A stretch of DNA of 64,000 nucleotides from Sphagnum magellanicum (lineage: Eukaryota > Streptophyta > Sphagnopsida > Sphagnales > Sphagnaceae), in the NCBI GenBank assembly GCA_021904315.1, contig CM038907.1, positions 20,343,223-20,407,222 of the forward strand, written 5' to 3'. Shown here piece by piece: positions 1 to 12,046 of the stretch; positions within the stretch are counted from its first letter, which is position 1, and each line of letters opens with the position of its first letter. The notes under the pieces were generated by a model. It made no database searches, had not been told where the DNA came from, and saw only the letters and a program-made list of their open reading frames with translations. The translations under genes were made by a program, and so were the position numbers.

Positions 1-3000
1 ATCTTTCACCTTATTCATCAATGCAGGGGGTTTGGCATTGATGTTGTTTATGTTGAGATCTAAAATACTACAATAGGCAAGCAACATGTTGACCCATATA
101 TTCCAATAGGGGGGGGTTAAAACTTCCCTAATGAGTCACATGTTACAAAAAATGGCTTTTGGCCATTAGCCTTTCGGATGATAGCTTGCTTGCGTGCATT
201 GGCAACTATTGTCCTTCATGTTTTTTGCAGCACAATGGCTCACTATTTTTGGACATGGAAGGAGTTGTTTCCTCTCCCCCTGTTGTAGCATTAAATCATA
301 TAGTCTAATGTGTCACTTGTGATTAGATGGAAACTTGATGTCTTGCAATTTTTGGTTGGACAGAAGTTTGTGGTTATGCAAGTCCAAATGATTTCATAAT
401 TACATCCATTGCCCCCTGTCCACCTTGCTCTAGATGTTGACCACTTCCAACATGTTGCAGCCTTCCTTGTTGTCCCATTTGGCATACACCTAATGATGTC
501 AGTGTTGATATTGCTGCCATGGCTTGTTGAAGCTATAATGGATTCCATTGCCCCAAGCCTCTATTTAAGTTTGGAATCCTGCTAAACCCAATTTAAATTC
601 CAATAGTTAGGGTTCCAAAGTTATTGGGCATGGGGGTTAGGGTGTTTAGCGATGTTGGCATTGACCCAACCACCCCAACATTTGCTACAGAATTAAGTAG
701 TACAACCAATTCACACAACTTGCGTAAGGCCATTGCATTAGAAACAAATGCAAGGGTTATATCAGGTTTAGAAACACCTATTGTGTCCATTTTCAATAAT
801 TGGGCAACATTTTCAGGGTTTGACTCATCACCAACTAAAGACTCTTGCCCATTGTGGCCACCTACTTCAAAATCATCTAGGGCGTAATTCCACACAATAT
901 CATCATCAACTATGGGCAATTCGTCGACATCAGCCCTTGATTGAACCCTTGACATATTGACCTTTTTGAATGAGTGTGTTTTTACCCTCCACGACTTTGG
1001 AAGCTCACCAATCTGCAAATGTACAACCATATCTTAATTGTAGAAATCCACATACAGGTCTACAAAGATGAATAATGGTTACATTGGTCTTCACAATTTC
1101 CATCATTCAGTAGACATTGAGTGGATAGGTAATACCATTGAAAAGGAAGCAACCTCACATGTTGTAGCAGACAATACTTGAAGGTGGACATTTAGTTAGG
1201 ATCAAGAGAAACATGATTAGCTCATTCTATAGGATCTATGTCTAGTACATTAGCACCATGTTGTGGCCACCAAATACAAGATACACCAATGCCTTCTCTT
1301 CCATGATGTCCCAAAATAATTCCAAGTTGTCCTAGACTTGAGAAAATTTGAGACTTATACATCTATGAACCATATAAGGACCTACCAAGTATACCTATGG
1401 ACCAAATTAATCAAAATCTAGAGTTAAATTTCAAATTGCCCTTGAAATAACAAACACTTCACACCAGGATAAAAAGGGCAAAAGAGTCCCATTGAAGATC
1501 AATTATAGTTTCAAACCTTTTGATGACATAGCACAATGCTTTTGATCTTTGAATGAAATAAAGGAATCTTCCATAGAGTAAATTCAACATACCACTAATA
1601 TTTCCTGCATAGTCACAAACAAGGTGAGATTTCAAAAGAAATAAGAAATGTTATAGTGAACCTATACTAAAATTGTAGCTTTGACCAACACCAAGTTGAG
1701 GAAATATTTAATTAATTTGAATTCCACCATCTCACCTTTCTAGAAAGCTTACACCCAAACATTGTTATTGTTGTTTGTGTTATACTAGGCAAATTACTTT
1801 AGGTCTTTGTGCAATTCACCTTCGTTTCCAACATCTCAAAGGTCCAAGTTTGGGACTTTGCTAATTATAACTAAGAGGGAATTGAATGACAAATGGCATG
1901 TCAAAATCATGCCAAATATAACTTGATTGTAAATATAACTCTAATATTTCAAAATGGTTCAACTAATATAATCATCAACTCATAGTGCAGATTCAAAATA
2001 TTGTTGAATAACATGTAAGCTACATGTAACATATAAACCTAATCTACAAAGTAAAACAAAAGACAACACCCATATTACTCTTCAACATGATATGTGGATT
2101 GACATATCAAAGTTCAACATTGGGGTTCAACAAGCCCCAATATACAACTATCAAGCCTAGTCATTACCACAATGAGATCTACATAACCATGAAATGTCCC
2201 TAAACAACTTGATCCATTCATTGTTGAATTTTAGCCTTGATTGAATATGACCATTTCATGATATTTCATGACATTACAACAAATAGATTGCCCTAGTCAT
2301 TAAGTTATTTGCATTGCTTACGTAAGAAGTCTTTTGGAAATTACAAAGTGCAAAGATTGTCCATAATCAAATTTGGGAACATTATTACCAAAGCTAACAC
2401 AAATGATGGTGTTAACCAGCTATGGTTTTAGCAAATGCAAGAAAAAACAAATGGGGTCATGTAATCCCCACAAAATATTGAAACTCCATCATTCCTAAAT
2501 TGTTTCAAACAACTCCACATCTAGTCCTTGAATGGGATACTAGGAACCGTGACAAAAAACCTAAGCCCATTTTTGAAAATTAAGGCTTCTAGGAACATTT
2601 GCACAATAAATCTAGTGATCCAACTTCACACATAAAACCATCATCTTAAGATTGAAAAAACCTTACCTTTCTTTTTCTCCTTAAACACTGCCTTAGTCGA
2701 CCACCCACATTATTGTGTTTAGGTTGGAGAGACTCTAATGAACTTTGATTAGAACTATTTTCCCTTGCATAGAATGAAGATCCTTAAAGTGACCTTGACT
2801 TTGATTGTTGCTTGCTAAGCGACTTCCTAACGAAACTTCAAATACAAGTTCAATTGTTTACTTGTTGCAATGTGTGTTACGACATGGGTTTTTTCTATAC
2901 TCAATATTTGGAATCAACTTCAATAATTTTTTTCCTTTTCATAATTGCTATGTTGACCCTGCAAACATTTTTTAAATACCTTGGATGAGGGAGCCCAAAA

Positions 3001-4856
3001 TACGACTTACATTGGTTTTTTCTTGTCAGAGTACCTTGACACACCCACCTTACATGCACCACCTTTAAAAAAAATTCAAATGTGCTTCAAAGAATAAAAT
3101 AGAAACTTTTAGCACCTTTAAACAAACAAATGTGTATGACAAAAAAATTGCACCCTTTTAAAAAAATCACAATTGTACTTCAAAGAAGACAAGAAAAACT
3201 TCCATCACCTTCAAAAAAACAAATGTGCATATGAGAAAGAAAAAATAAATTGCTTTGGGGTGGTAATCCAAGTATGTGTGTAACCTTTATATTCTATGTG
3301 ATGGTTTTAACATGTAGTGGATTATAATCACACTAGTACTTCGGAGGAACATCTTGTGGTGCCATTGCATTTGTGTGTGACATTTGAAAGATTATATGGT
3401 TGCAAGTTCTAGGTCATGGATTGCACATGTCATCACGTAGTCCTTGATTGAATGTTTTTCTCTTTCAAGATCGAATGATAAGAGGATGAAATGGATGAAA
3501 AAACATTTGCCCATAACAATTGTTTTGGGCTCATGTAGCTAGGTTCCAAATGCTAGGTGCTATGAATAAACAGAGGTTGAAGTGGATGAAAAAAATTTGT
3601 CCATAAAAACTCTTGTCTTGGGTCTGTGTAGTTAGGTTCCAAATGTTATTTGCTGTGAATAGTCGTAATTAGGGTTTTTTAAGGGAATTTTTGGTTTGAA
3701 CTAAACTATCATCCAAAAAATGTGTAAAAAGGGTGGGGATCATCACTAGGAAGGTTTAGCCTAATTTGGATATAATCCAATTGTGAATTACACATTTTTA
3801 TCATCCATCTATATTTTTGGCTACACACTAGAAACCCAGCCATAAAAATCTACAATTTTTCTATATTCTTTTCATTTCTGGCGATTGAAAACCTCAAAAA
3901 TCATTTCATTTTTGAGTTTTTCATTTTTCATTTTGATTTTTGGCAAAAAAATTCCAATAAAAATAACATTGGCTATAATATAATCAAATTTGTATGAAAA
4001 TACAAGAATTTATTTGGGTGAAAAAGTGCAACCCATAGTACTATTAGCAACCCTTACTTTCATTTATGCTATGGAACTAGAGTTATGACATCCTAAAATA
4101 GTTTAATCAAAAAATGGATTAAACAAAATATGTAACAATCTAGAAATAAAAAATCAATTTCAAATTTGGCTACATGCCAAACCCAAAGACATAAATCTTG
4201 TTATTTGTTCATGACAATTTTTTAATTTTAAGGTAAATTTGGCTACCTCACAACTATGGAAAACCTATTTGAGGCAACATTAAAAAATGATTTGGCATCC
4301 CAAAGATATTTACCTAGAAATAAATTCATTGTATGGTAATGTTCATTCCAATTTTCTATTGTATCAAAAACACTAAAAACCATTTTTATACCTTGGGCAT
4401 CAAATCTCTAGGGCTGATAGTTGATGTGAAGTGTAAAGCAAAGCCTTAACCAAAGAGACATGAATCCAATTGGAATTAGATTCACCATTGCAGACACATG
4501 ACATTTTGAAACTAATAATGCTATATGTTTTGGTTCAGACACTTGGTTTTGTGGCTATGTCATTGGACCGATTCAAGAATGGCACATTCTTGAACCGATG
4601 TTTTACCACAAGTGTTTTAATTCACATGTTCTAATCCATGGACCCCTTGAAATACTTATGTGTAATAGGTATTAATACATGCATGTATTACCTACATGTT
4701 CAACCAATGTGGGTGCTAATTTCATGGGCTTCTCTTGCCAATTGAAAGGATTTTAGGATTCAATGGGTTGGAGGCTTGGAGTTATTATTTGTTCCAATTG
4801 TCATAACAAACTATATTTGCCACATTAAAGGAATGTAATTTAGATTACTCCTTTCA
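1..4856. other. Gene-poor AT-rich DNA with short duplications
   Basis: No recognised gene lies here apart from the possible exon described separately at 593-1030. Two small degenerate tandem duplications can be seen. A unit of about 90 bp occurs at 3483-3572 and again at 3573-3661, sharing GTGGATGAAAAAA and TAGGTTCCAAATG. A unit of about 93 bp occurs at about 3056-3148 and 3149-3240, sharing AAAAAAA and CAAATGTG/CAATTGTAC blocks. Both look like local slippage or old unequal exchange. The rest shows no coding, RNA or mobile-element signature that I can support. Confidence 0.5.
593..1030 (-). CDS. Unidentified open reading frame, possible exon
   Basis: This is an uninterrupted frame of about 145 codons in otherwise stop-rich DNA. 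It is acidic in the middle (DVDELPIVDDD) and has no motif I recognise. The sequence just inside its 5' end reads like a splice acceptor (CATTTGCAG before ATTGGTGAGC), so the true coding part may be an exon starting near 1018 rather than the ATG. Downstream on the same strand (about 291-548) another frame contains low-complexity Q/G-rich residues, so this may be the remnant of a larger gene or transposon. Function is unknown, and the frame could be fortuitous. Confidence 0.25.
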   Translation of the reverse strand: MVVHLQIGELPKSWRVKTHSFKKVNMSRVQSRADVDELPIVDDDIVWNYALDDFEVGGHNGQESLVGDESNPENVAQLLKMDTIGVSKPDITLAFVSNAMALRKLCELVVLLNSVANVGVVGSMPTSLNTLTPMPNNFGTLTIGI

Positions 4857-5040
4857 ATCACCTAAAGGTTCCTTATCTTTAGTTAGCATATGAAAAAAGA
4901 CAATTTCACATGCCACTATAACAAAGAAAGGGACAACAAAACACATGTGGAATTTACAAATCTCAAACATTCACAAATGTGGTTCAATTCATCAACAACT
5001 TCTAGAGCCTTGCTTTTATTATATCCTTCTAATCACCTAA
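4857..5040 (+). repeat. Tandem host duplication, left unit
   Basis: This is the left unit of a roughly 174-bp tandem duplication. It starts AATCACCTAAAGGTTCC and runs through CACATGCCACTATAACAAAG and CAAATGTGGTTCAATTCATC to about 5030. The second unit starts at 5031 with the same AATCACCTAA, is cut at 5040 by the CACTA element, and resumes at 14575. The two units differ at scattered positions, so the duplication is old and predates the transposon insertion. Confidence 0.8.
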
Positions 5041-5059
5041 CACCACTACATATTGTGCC

Positions 5060-5590
5060 TTTTTGCGAAGGGCCAAACAAAAAATCGGAAGGGTTTGTGA
5101 AGCAAAAACAACCTGCCATATTTGCGATGCGACACGCATCGCACCTTGTGGTTCACCAACCATCACTAATTTATAATGTACCTTAAATCATCATAGCACT
5201 TTTGCGACATATATCACAAACAAAACTTTGCGACCCACTCAGTCTCCGTCCACCCTAGCAATATTCCACACTTCGCAACATTTAATCATACTCACAACAT
5301 CGCACATTTTACAATACACAAAGTATCGCTAAACACTTTGAGAGTCACAAGAAATCGCAAGCTTGCGTTATTCGGCGCATCGCACTTTGCGTTTGAATAT
5401 GTATCGTAAACCTCATCACAAATTTTTACAAAACTTTCCGATGGTGGACGTATCGCAAGTTGCAATGTGCGTTAGCTTGCAAAGTAGTAAAAGGGTTATT
5501 GGAGAAGGAAGTTTCGCAAAAGGTTTCACAATGTCATCTGATTTATCATGGCCTTTTTTTAAGTCGCATAAAATCTCGGTGACATTGAGG
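5060..5590. repeat. CACTA left subterminal TTTGCGA/TCGCAAA repeats
   Basis: Short GCGA-type motifs recur in both orientations (for example TTTGCGATGCG near 5120, ACTTTGCGAC near 5225, ATCGCAAGCTTGCG near 5354, TATCGCAAG near 5451). The same motif fills the right end (about 13100-14560) and appears inside at 11685-11890. In En/Spm such subterminal repeats bind the element's own DNA-binding protein; that role here is inference. Confidence 0.7.
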
Positions 5591-5757
5591 TAGTACATGC
5601 AGTAGTGCAAAGGAGAGTAGTACAAAGTTCCCAGAGGGCCTACTTGCAGAACTATAAAGGCTGAAATTCGCTAAAAACTTTGACACAATGAACATTGTGC
5701 AGTAATATAGAACCACAAGCCTCAATGGCAATTTACATAAAAATAATGAGTAGTACA

Positions 5758-8700
5758 TTATATGTGGTCATCATCCACCTCAAAGGTTGTAAGCACAACC
5801 TCTGGTTTCTCACCTAGAATAGAACGGGACTGTGGCACATATGTGACAACAAGTGACCACTCTTCTGGGTTTAGGGGATAAGGAAGATAAAATCATTGTT
5901 CTACATGACTGGGAAAAGTAAATGGCTTTGAAGTTTGCCAATGAGATGGTTGATAACTGGTGGCAGATGTCTTTAACCGTGTGTGTCCGCACTCATCCTG
6001 AACTACAGTGCAATTTGCACCAGTAAGGTTCATTTTAAACCACTTGCACTTAAACACATACTCTTCAAACTTTGAATGTGCATCATAAGATACCACTAAG
6101 ATCTCTTCCAGCTGTCCATAATGTGGCACAATATCTCGAACAATATTCCTGTCATGCCGACTCCTTCTAGAGTCCTGAATGAATTGCCCTTGAATTCCAC
6201 AGTCAAAGGTGCGGCCCCTCTTTTCATCCAAAGTGGAAATCCTGAAATTAATATTGTTTTAAGCATTGTGAGTCAACAACTTATATGATAATAGAAACTT
6301 CATGCCCATAAAAATCATCCTAGAACATTCTAAAAAACTTGTCTGGAATGTGAAGATGAGTTAATATGCCTAATGAAATAGAAAAAATAAATACCTGAAA
6401 TGTCTTCCTTGTGTCCACATTGCTAAACGTGTTGTCACAACTCTCAGTGGTCCATGAACAATGGTGCGAACATCATCTGTGATTTCTGGAAAACATGATA
6501 TACTTTATCCTTGTGCCAACAATTGATCCATTTCAGCTAACTTCTCTTTCATGTACTTATGCAACGTAGGAAAAATCCTTGATCTCCCACTCATACTTTT
6601 GGCATTCTCATAGAAGTTCCTCCACTCTTCCATGACATTACTATTATTCAACATGAATGTGGTCAGCTGAATTAACTCTGTAGGTAATAACATACATGTT
6701 TGGATGGCACCAGTCAAACGGTCTTCCTCCTCTTCTCTTTCCTCCATCCAGACATGAGGACATGATGGATCTATAGTGGCCAAGATGTTGGTGCAATAAA
6801 ACAAGCTTTCTGCTGCCAAGTGTCTTGTTGCCATGCTTCCCTCCACTCGTGCATGGTTACAGACATAACCCTTTAATACTACCATATATCTTTCAAGCCA
6901 ATACATCCACCGACAATGCACATGACCAGCAATGGCTATCTCATCCACAAGGTGAACTAGTAAATGCACTTGATAATAAAAAAATGATGGAGGGAAGGCC
7001 TTTTCCAACTTGCATACCACCTCTACTGCTATTACCCTCATTCTTGGAATCTCCTCTACAAATAACTCCTTTGAGCATACCCATCTCAACAGATATCCTA
7101 ATGACCAAAGAACATCTTGTACTTCTGCACTGGCTAAGCCTATTATTGCCACAGGCAATATGTGCTGCAATAAATGATGATAGTCATGTGTCTTCAGATA
7201 CCTTGGCCACTTCTGGTCATCGTCCCTACCAAAAGCTTTTTGAAAATTAACTCCATAACCTGCAACAAGGATGTCGCAACCCCACTTTGGGGCTAAGTGT
7301 GAGAATGAATCTCACATTCCCAAAAGTGGGAAAATGGAGTCCTTCGGGACTCTTGAAAACTCAGAAGACGATTTGAGGGGTCAAATCTCCTCGTCTTGGT
7401 GCGTTCTTTATATCAATGGAAATTTCTTGAAGAGTAGATGCCCAAAATGGCCTCGCATTGGCCATTTGGACATCTACAGCCCAAGTTATGGGCAAAAGAA
7501 GGGCCGGGAGTCAAATTGCCAGTTTGACTCTCGACCATTAAAAGTCTAGAATCGACCTCTTTCCGACGTCGCCTCAAAAAGTGCGACACGGCGTTGGAAA
7601 GCTCTCGACGAGAGCTACAACTTTGGTTTAGACCTTGTCCTGATCCGAGTTTAGGGCGAGGAGCTATGAGCGTCCAAAGTCCCGGGACTCCAACTCGGGA
7701 CAGTTTCGGGATTCCAACTTGGGAGTCCTGGGAAAAAGAGCCATTTGGATGTAGCCTCGGCGGAGAGCTGCTGAGTATACTATATGGGGGAAGGTGGTGG
7801 CTTCCCTCGAGTCCGGGCCGTGGTGAGTCTTGTGTGTAAAAGTGCCCGTGGCTTGTCCCAACACCCAAGGGTGTTCCCGAATGCTAACTAACCCTCTTGT
7901 GGTTGGTTTTGGATGCAGATTCAAGCTTGATCTTCTAGTCCATCTTCCTAGTCTAATCCCGGGACTTCTAGCACACCCCTCTACCCCCTTTTAGTGCTGG
8001 AAGTTGGGAGCGCCCCTCAAGTCCCAACTTTCCGCAATTACACAGAGTTGGACCCTCAAGTGGGTTCAACAAGGGACTTGGGAGTGCGTCAAAGGATCCA
8101 TAAAATTATACAAAAGTATTCTAGACATCCAACAGATAACATTCTATACTTCAAACTCTTTTTCCAGTATAAGGCATACAAATATAAATATAAATAAAAG
8201 CAACAGAGTATTTCTAAATTCAACCCTTGCCATCAAAGTTCAAACTTGTAGGGAATCGCATCTCTCCTATGTGATTTTGAAAGTCTTTTCTTTCTTGTGT
8301 AATAAGTGTCCATGGAGCTGATGGTCGTTGCTCAATACCTGTGTTAGGATCAACAATAATCCACACATCAGGATGCCTTCCAAAATCCTCACAGGCCTCC
8401 CTAAAGTTACTGTCCTTCTCTCCATAGAGCTATTTTATGATAGCCTTTCCCACATTTCCCTCAATGTGCATGGGTTCCAAGAGATGACGTATTTTCAGCT
8501 CACCCTAGTAGGGCAAGCTGTTGAGTATACCCCACCTTGTCAATCCACTACCCTCAAACACCATAGAATCATTTGGGTCAATAACTCTATTGGCCACATC
8601 CCTCCAATATGCAAAAGTGGTAGCTTCTGGAATATCACGCTCATCACCATAAGGCATGTCAAAAGATGAAAATAAAAGTGGGTCTGATCTCATATCATGT

Positions 8701-10114
8701 CCCAGTGGAAGAAACTTTGTATGGCCAAGGTAAACAATTTTGTGAAGATGGCTTGAGTATTTAGCCATGTCCTCCAAACTTGGGCCACATGTAGAGCAGG
8801 CCTTGTAGCCTTGAGTTTGCAGCCCACTTACAAAACCAAACCCTAATTGTAGAAGAACTAAATATTAGAACAACAAATAATCACAAAACAAAATAATAAT
8901 AAAATATATAGAGGCATGTGCATGATTTCTTACCAGGATAATCATGCATTGTCCACATGCAGATTGCCCTCAACTTGAATACACGTGGTATTCCTCCAGT
9001 GGTCTTCCTCCCATCATATGCCCATACTCCATCCCACAGCGTTTTGAGCTCATCGACCACTAGTGCTAAGTAGGTGTCTAGGTTTTTCACCTTACTTGGC
9101 CCTGGGATAATAAGAGAAAGCAGAAAAAATCCTTTTTTCATAGACAACCACGGAGGAAGGTTGTAATTCATGACAATAACTGGCCAAACAGAGGTAGGTC
9201 GTCCCTGTCCTCCAAGTGAATGTGGACTAACACCATCTGATGCTAACCCTAACCTCACATGCCTAGGGTCACGCTCAAACTCTAGCCATGTTGACTCCAC
9301 ATGCTTGTGAGCAGGAGAGTCAACCGGTAACCTCATAACACCAGGCTCTGATCGATGTTTCTTATGCCAAACCATTAATTTGGCCAAGTCTGTACATCGA
9401 TACATGTGCAGCAAGCGAGGAATAATGGGAAACCACCTTACTGATTTCCTGGGCACCTTTTCTGTAAGCATGTGAGGATCATATCGAACCTCTTCACATG
9501 TACTGCACTCCGTTAAATGGGCATTGTTCCCATGAAATATCATGCAGTCATTAACACATGCATGGACAATTTGATACTCCATGCCTATGGAGGATAAGAT
9601 CTTTTTAGCCTCCTTCCAAGATCCTGGCAAAACATTTTCCTCAGGCAGCAAGAGGCTATGACAATATTGGAAAATGTTTGACAACGTAGTATTGTTTGCT
9701 TTGTGTTTTTCTTGGATGTTTAACAACCCCAGTATGGTTGCTAAACGGCTTAACCTTGCACCTTGAAAAATAGGTGTTTGTGCATGTGCCTCCGCCTCTT
9801 GCCACTGCTGTTGTCCCTAGGCAGTATGTTGATGATGTGGAACATCTGCATTGGCTCCTTCATCATGTGGGTTGCCAGACATATCATCAACTATGTCAAG
9901 TCCAAACCAGTCAACCATGAAGTCATCCATCACTTGTTCTTGGTTTGCAGGCAATGGTGCTTCCTGAACTGGTTGAGAGACACCTTCATCATGAGCAGAC
10001 AAGTCATTTGATGAAGAATGAGTTGATGAAGAGTCTGATTTGTGTGGCATGCCCATTTCCCGATATGTTGCTCTCAACCTCCGTGGCAGCATGTCTTTAG
10101 AAGGCCGAATATTC
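5758..10114 (-). pseudogene. TNP2-type CACTA transposase, interrupted
   Basis: Coding pieces follow each other on the minus strand in the order of plant TNP2 proteins. From 10114 comes a Ser-rich lead, then the Transposase_21 (PF02992) region (ARLSRLATILGLLN through MHDYP, ending at 8934). A 91-bp intron (8933-8843) has GTAAGA and AG ends. The Transposase_21 remainder follows (GYKACSTCGPS, then about 8777-8200). Next comes a DUF4218-like region (WPRYLKTHDYHH, FYYQVHLLVHLVDE, RWMYWLERY) ending at 6505, then short exons and a DUF4216-like end (FKCKWFKM), stopping at 5758. It would cut and paste the element by binding its ends. In-frame stops occur near 9817, 8504, 8430 and 5893, and a solo LTR (7272-8091) lies in or beside the intron before DUF4218. 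It is therefore non-functional. Exon limits beyond those given are approximate. Confidence 0.85.
7272..8091 (+). mobile_element. Solo LTR, young, inserted in the CACTA transposase
   Basis: This is an 820-bp segment starting TGTCGCAACCCC and ending GAGTGCGTCA, with identical 5-bp flanks AAGGA at 7267-7271 and 8092-8096. It shares blocks with the gypsy LTRs at 35888 and 40465 (GATTTGAGGGGTCAAA, GGGAAGGTGGTGGCTTCC, CCGGGAGTCAAA) but is shorter and much richer in CpG, so it belongs to a related subfamily. No internal retrotransposon region accompanies it. A single LTR with a perfect duplication is the normal product of recombination between the two LTRs of one inserted element. Several open frames lie within it, but they are by-products of its GC-richness. 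Confidence 0.88.
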
Positions 10115-10259
10115 TATGCAATACCAAATCCAGAAGATCTTAAGTATATACCAAACATAGTTGCATATTACATTATAAATAAAAAATGCCAAAATGCATG
10201 TATATAGATATGGTATGTTATGTTTTAAACAAAGTACATAGTTCAGAAATGGTGGAATC

Positions 10260-11433
10260 CTAACTCCACTCATAGTGTGTAAACAACTCATCTTCTGATC
10301 TGATGGTCCTAGTAGCTATAACCAGGCAATGGTCTTCATGATAAGTCTGGCCATATGGTGCTGGAGGAGGTCCCTCAACAAAAACCCACTCACAATTAGC
10401 CCTACGCTTAGGATGAGTCCCCACCGTACTGTTGATGAAACCAACAATGTTTCCAAAACGTATGGGGTCTCCATCTATCACCCTCCTATCACTATGCCTC
10501 CTAATGCTACCAACAAAGGTGTCCATCTCAAGAGCAAAGGTCTTCCACTCAGGATGTTGTGTGAGGATCCTGTTCCAATGTCTTCTCTTATAGATAGGCC
10601 CACCATAAGGGAACAAAGTAGGACCCTCTCTACGACAACTAGCTAAATCCTCTACAATGATGTCCTCACAAGCATATACTCCATAGCCATGCCTCTCTCC
10701 AAGTGTAGAGGTCTTAACAATCCATCATCTACCCCAAAGCACAACCTCCTCATCATAAGGCAAACTATCAAGCAACCTAAAAACTGCAGGGTTCCATGAT
10801 TGGATAATATTGGCACATTTGCCAGTGAACTCACACATACCCCATCTGCCCTCAACAATAGTCCTAGCATGACCCTCACTTGGACGTTGTGCTTTGGATC
10901 GCTCTCTAACGGAGGGCACACATGGCCTTGCCTCATGCTGTGGCTTACTGGCCTCATGAGAGGTACCAGTCCCTACAGCAAATGCATGCGAAAGTGCATT
11001 TCCTATGGCAGCTAAAACCCCTTGTGATAGAACATAGGGTGGTGGTTTCATACAGGAACCCTATTACATTCAAAAAACCACAACAAACCATGGAAGTGAA
11101 AATAGTTTCAAAGAGGATTTCATGAAAAATAACATGTATCAAAGAGGAAAAAATGACAATGGTAAAATGACACTTACCACATGAAATGAAGAAGCTCCTA
11201 GGGTAAGACCACAATGACGCCCAAATCGCTGAATGTGTTGAGCGCAAACATGACTTTTGTGAAATCTGACCAACACACTTGGTGCATTGGCAAAGCTGCC
11301 GAGGTGGACCACGAGGAAAATGAGACACCTCTACCTGCGTATGAGCTGATGTGCTTTCATTTGAGGAGGATGAGTCACTAGTGGAGATAACGGAGGAGGA
11401 AGACATATCATTTGTCACATTAATACGGCACAA
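10260..11433 (-). pseudogene. SET-domain reading frame carried in the CACTA element
   Basis: The first exon begins near 11405 (Ser-rich) and contains CQCTKC followed, one frame over, by QHIQRFGRH, recalling the zinc-ligand segment near the start of CACTA proteins. It ends at a GTAAGT donor near 11178. The next exon runs from about 11051 to the stop at 10260. After an internal TGA at about 10727 the frame reads GERHGYGVYACEDI, then FPYGGPIY, then GFIN...RRANCEW, and ends ATRTIRSEDELFTHYEW. These match in order the G-x-G-V-[FY]-A, Y-x-G, N-[HS] and A-R-I-x-x-E-E-L-x-x-x-Y landmarks of SET lysine methyltransferases. The usual NHSC is altered to INST, so activity is doubtful even without the stop. 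It stops about 150 bp before the transposase exon. A histone- or protein-methylating role is only inference from the fold. Confidence 0.65.
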
Positions 11434-12046
11434 GTGTAAGGCAAAGACCAGATTAGACTTTCAAAAATCATGTGATACAACAATATAAACCCTTGACTAC
11501 TCATAAATTGAGACAACCTAAACCAAAAAGAAATGCATACCTGCATCCAATGTGGGCTCAACAATGCCTATAGGACTGGTTGTTCAAATAATGCCAACAC
11601 CAATTTCGAAGTAGGGGGAAATACTGTAAAAACCCTTTGGCATATGCAAAAAAAATAACAAAATGTTAAAGTTAGAATAAATTAAAACTTTGCGAACCCC
11701 CCACCATCGCATCCCTCTTCGCACCTGCATTGTTACTTAAACCAAAGCCCTAAACCCTTTAACTTCCTCCTACATTAGCGAAGCCCCTGACTTTGCAACC
11801 CTCTAACTTTGCGAAACTAACAACATTGCACGGCCTTTGCGATAAATAGTGTATCGCAAGTTTTGATGCGAGTTACATCGCAAGCCCTGAATTACCAAAA
11901 GTCCTTAAGGAACGGAATCCCTTGAAGGTGTAGTGAAATCTTTCTGGGGATCTAGAGTGAAACGGCGTCGAAATTTGAATTCATTCTCGACATTGCTCAA
12001 GAATTGTCGAAGGAAAGCTTAGGCAAAGAGGAGGTTGCGGATTGCA
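11434..12046. promoter_or_regulatory. Divergent intergenic region of the CACTA element
   Basis: This spacer separates the leftward SET/TNP2 unit from the rightward second gene. From about 11685 to 11890 it holds repeated TTTGCGA/TCGCAAG motifs like those at the element's termini (CTTTGCGAACC, CTTTGCGAAAC, CTTTGCGATAAA, TATCGCAAG). Shared motifs at the ends and at a divergent promoter would let one element-encoded protein act in both transposition and transcription, as known for TnpA of En/Spm. No TATA box stands out. Confidence 0.4.

Noticed and set aside
4890-5186. A 98-codon plus-strand frame
   Set aside because: It spans the host duplication and the CACTA terminus, so it cannot be one gene; no domain is seen.
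7413-7924. Overlapping long open frames on both strands
   Set aside because: They lie entirely within the GC-rich solo LTR, have no domain, and shift strand and frame freely; GC-richness explains the lack of stops.
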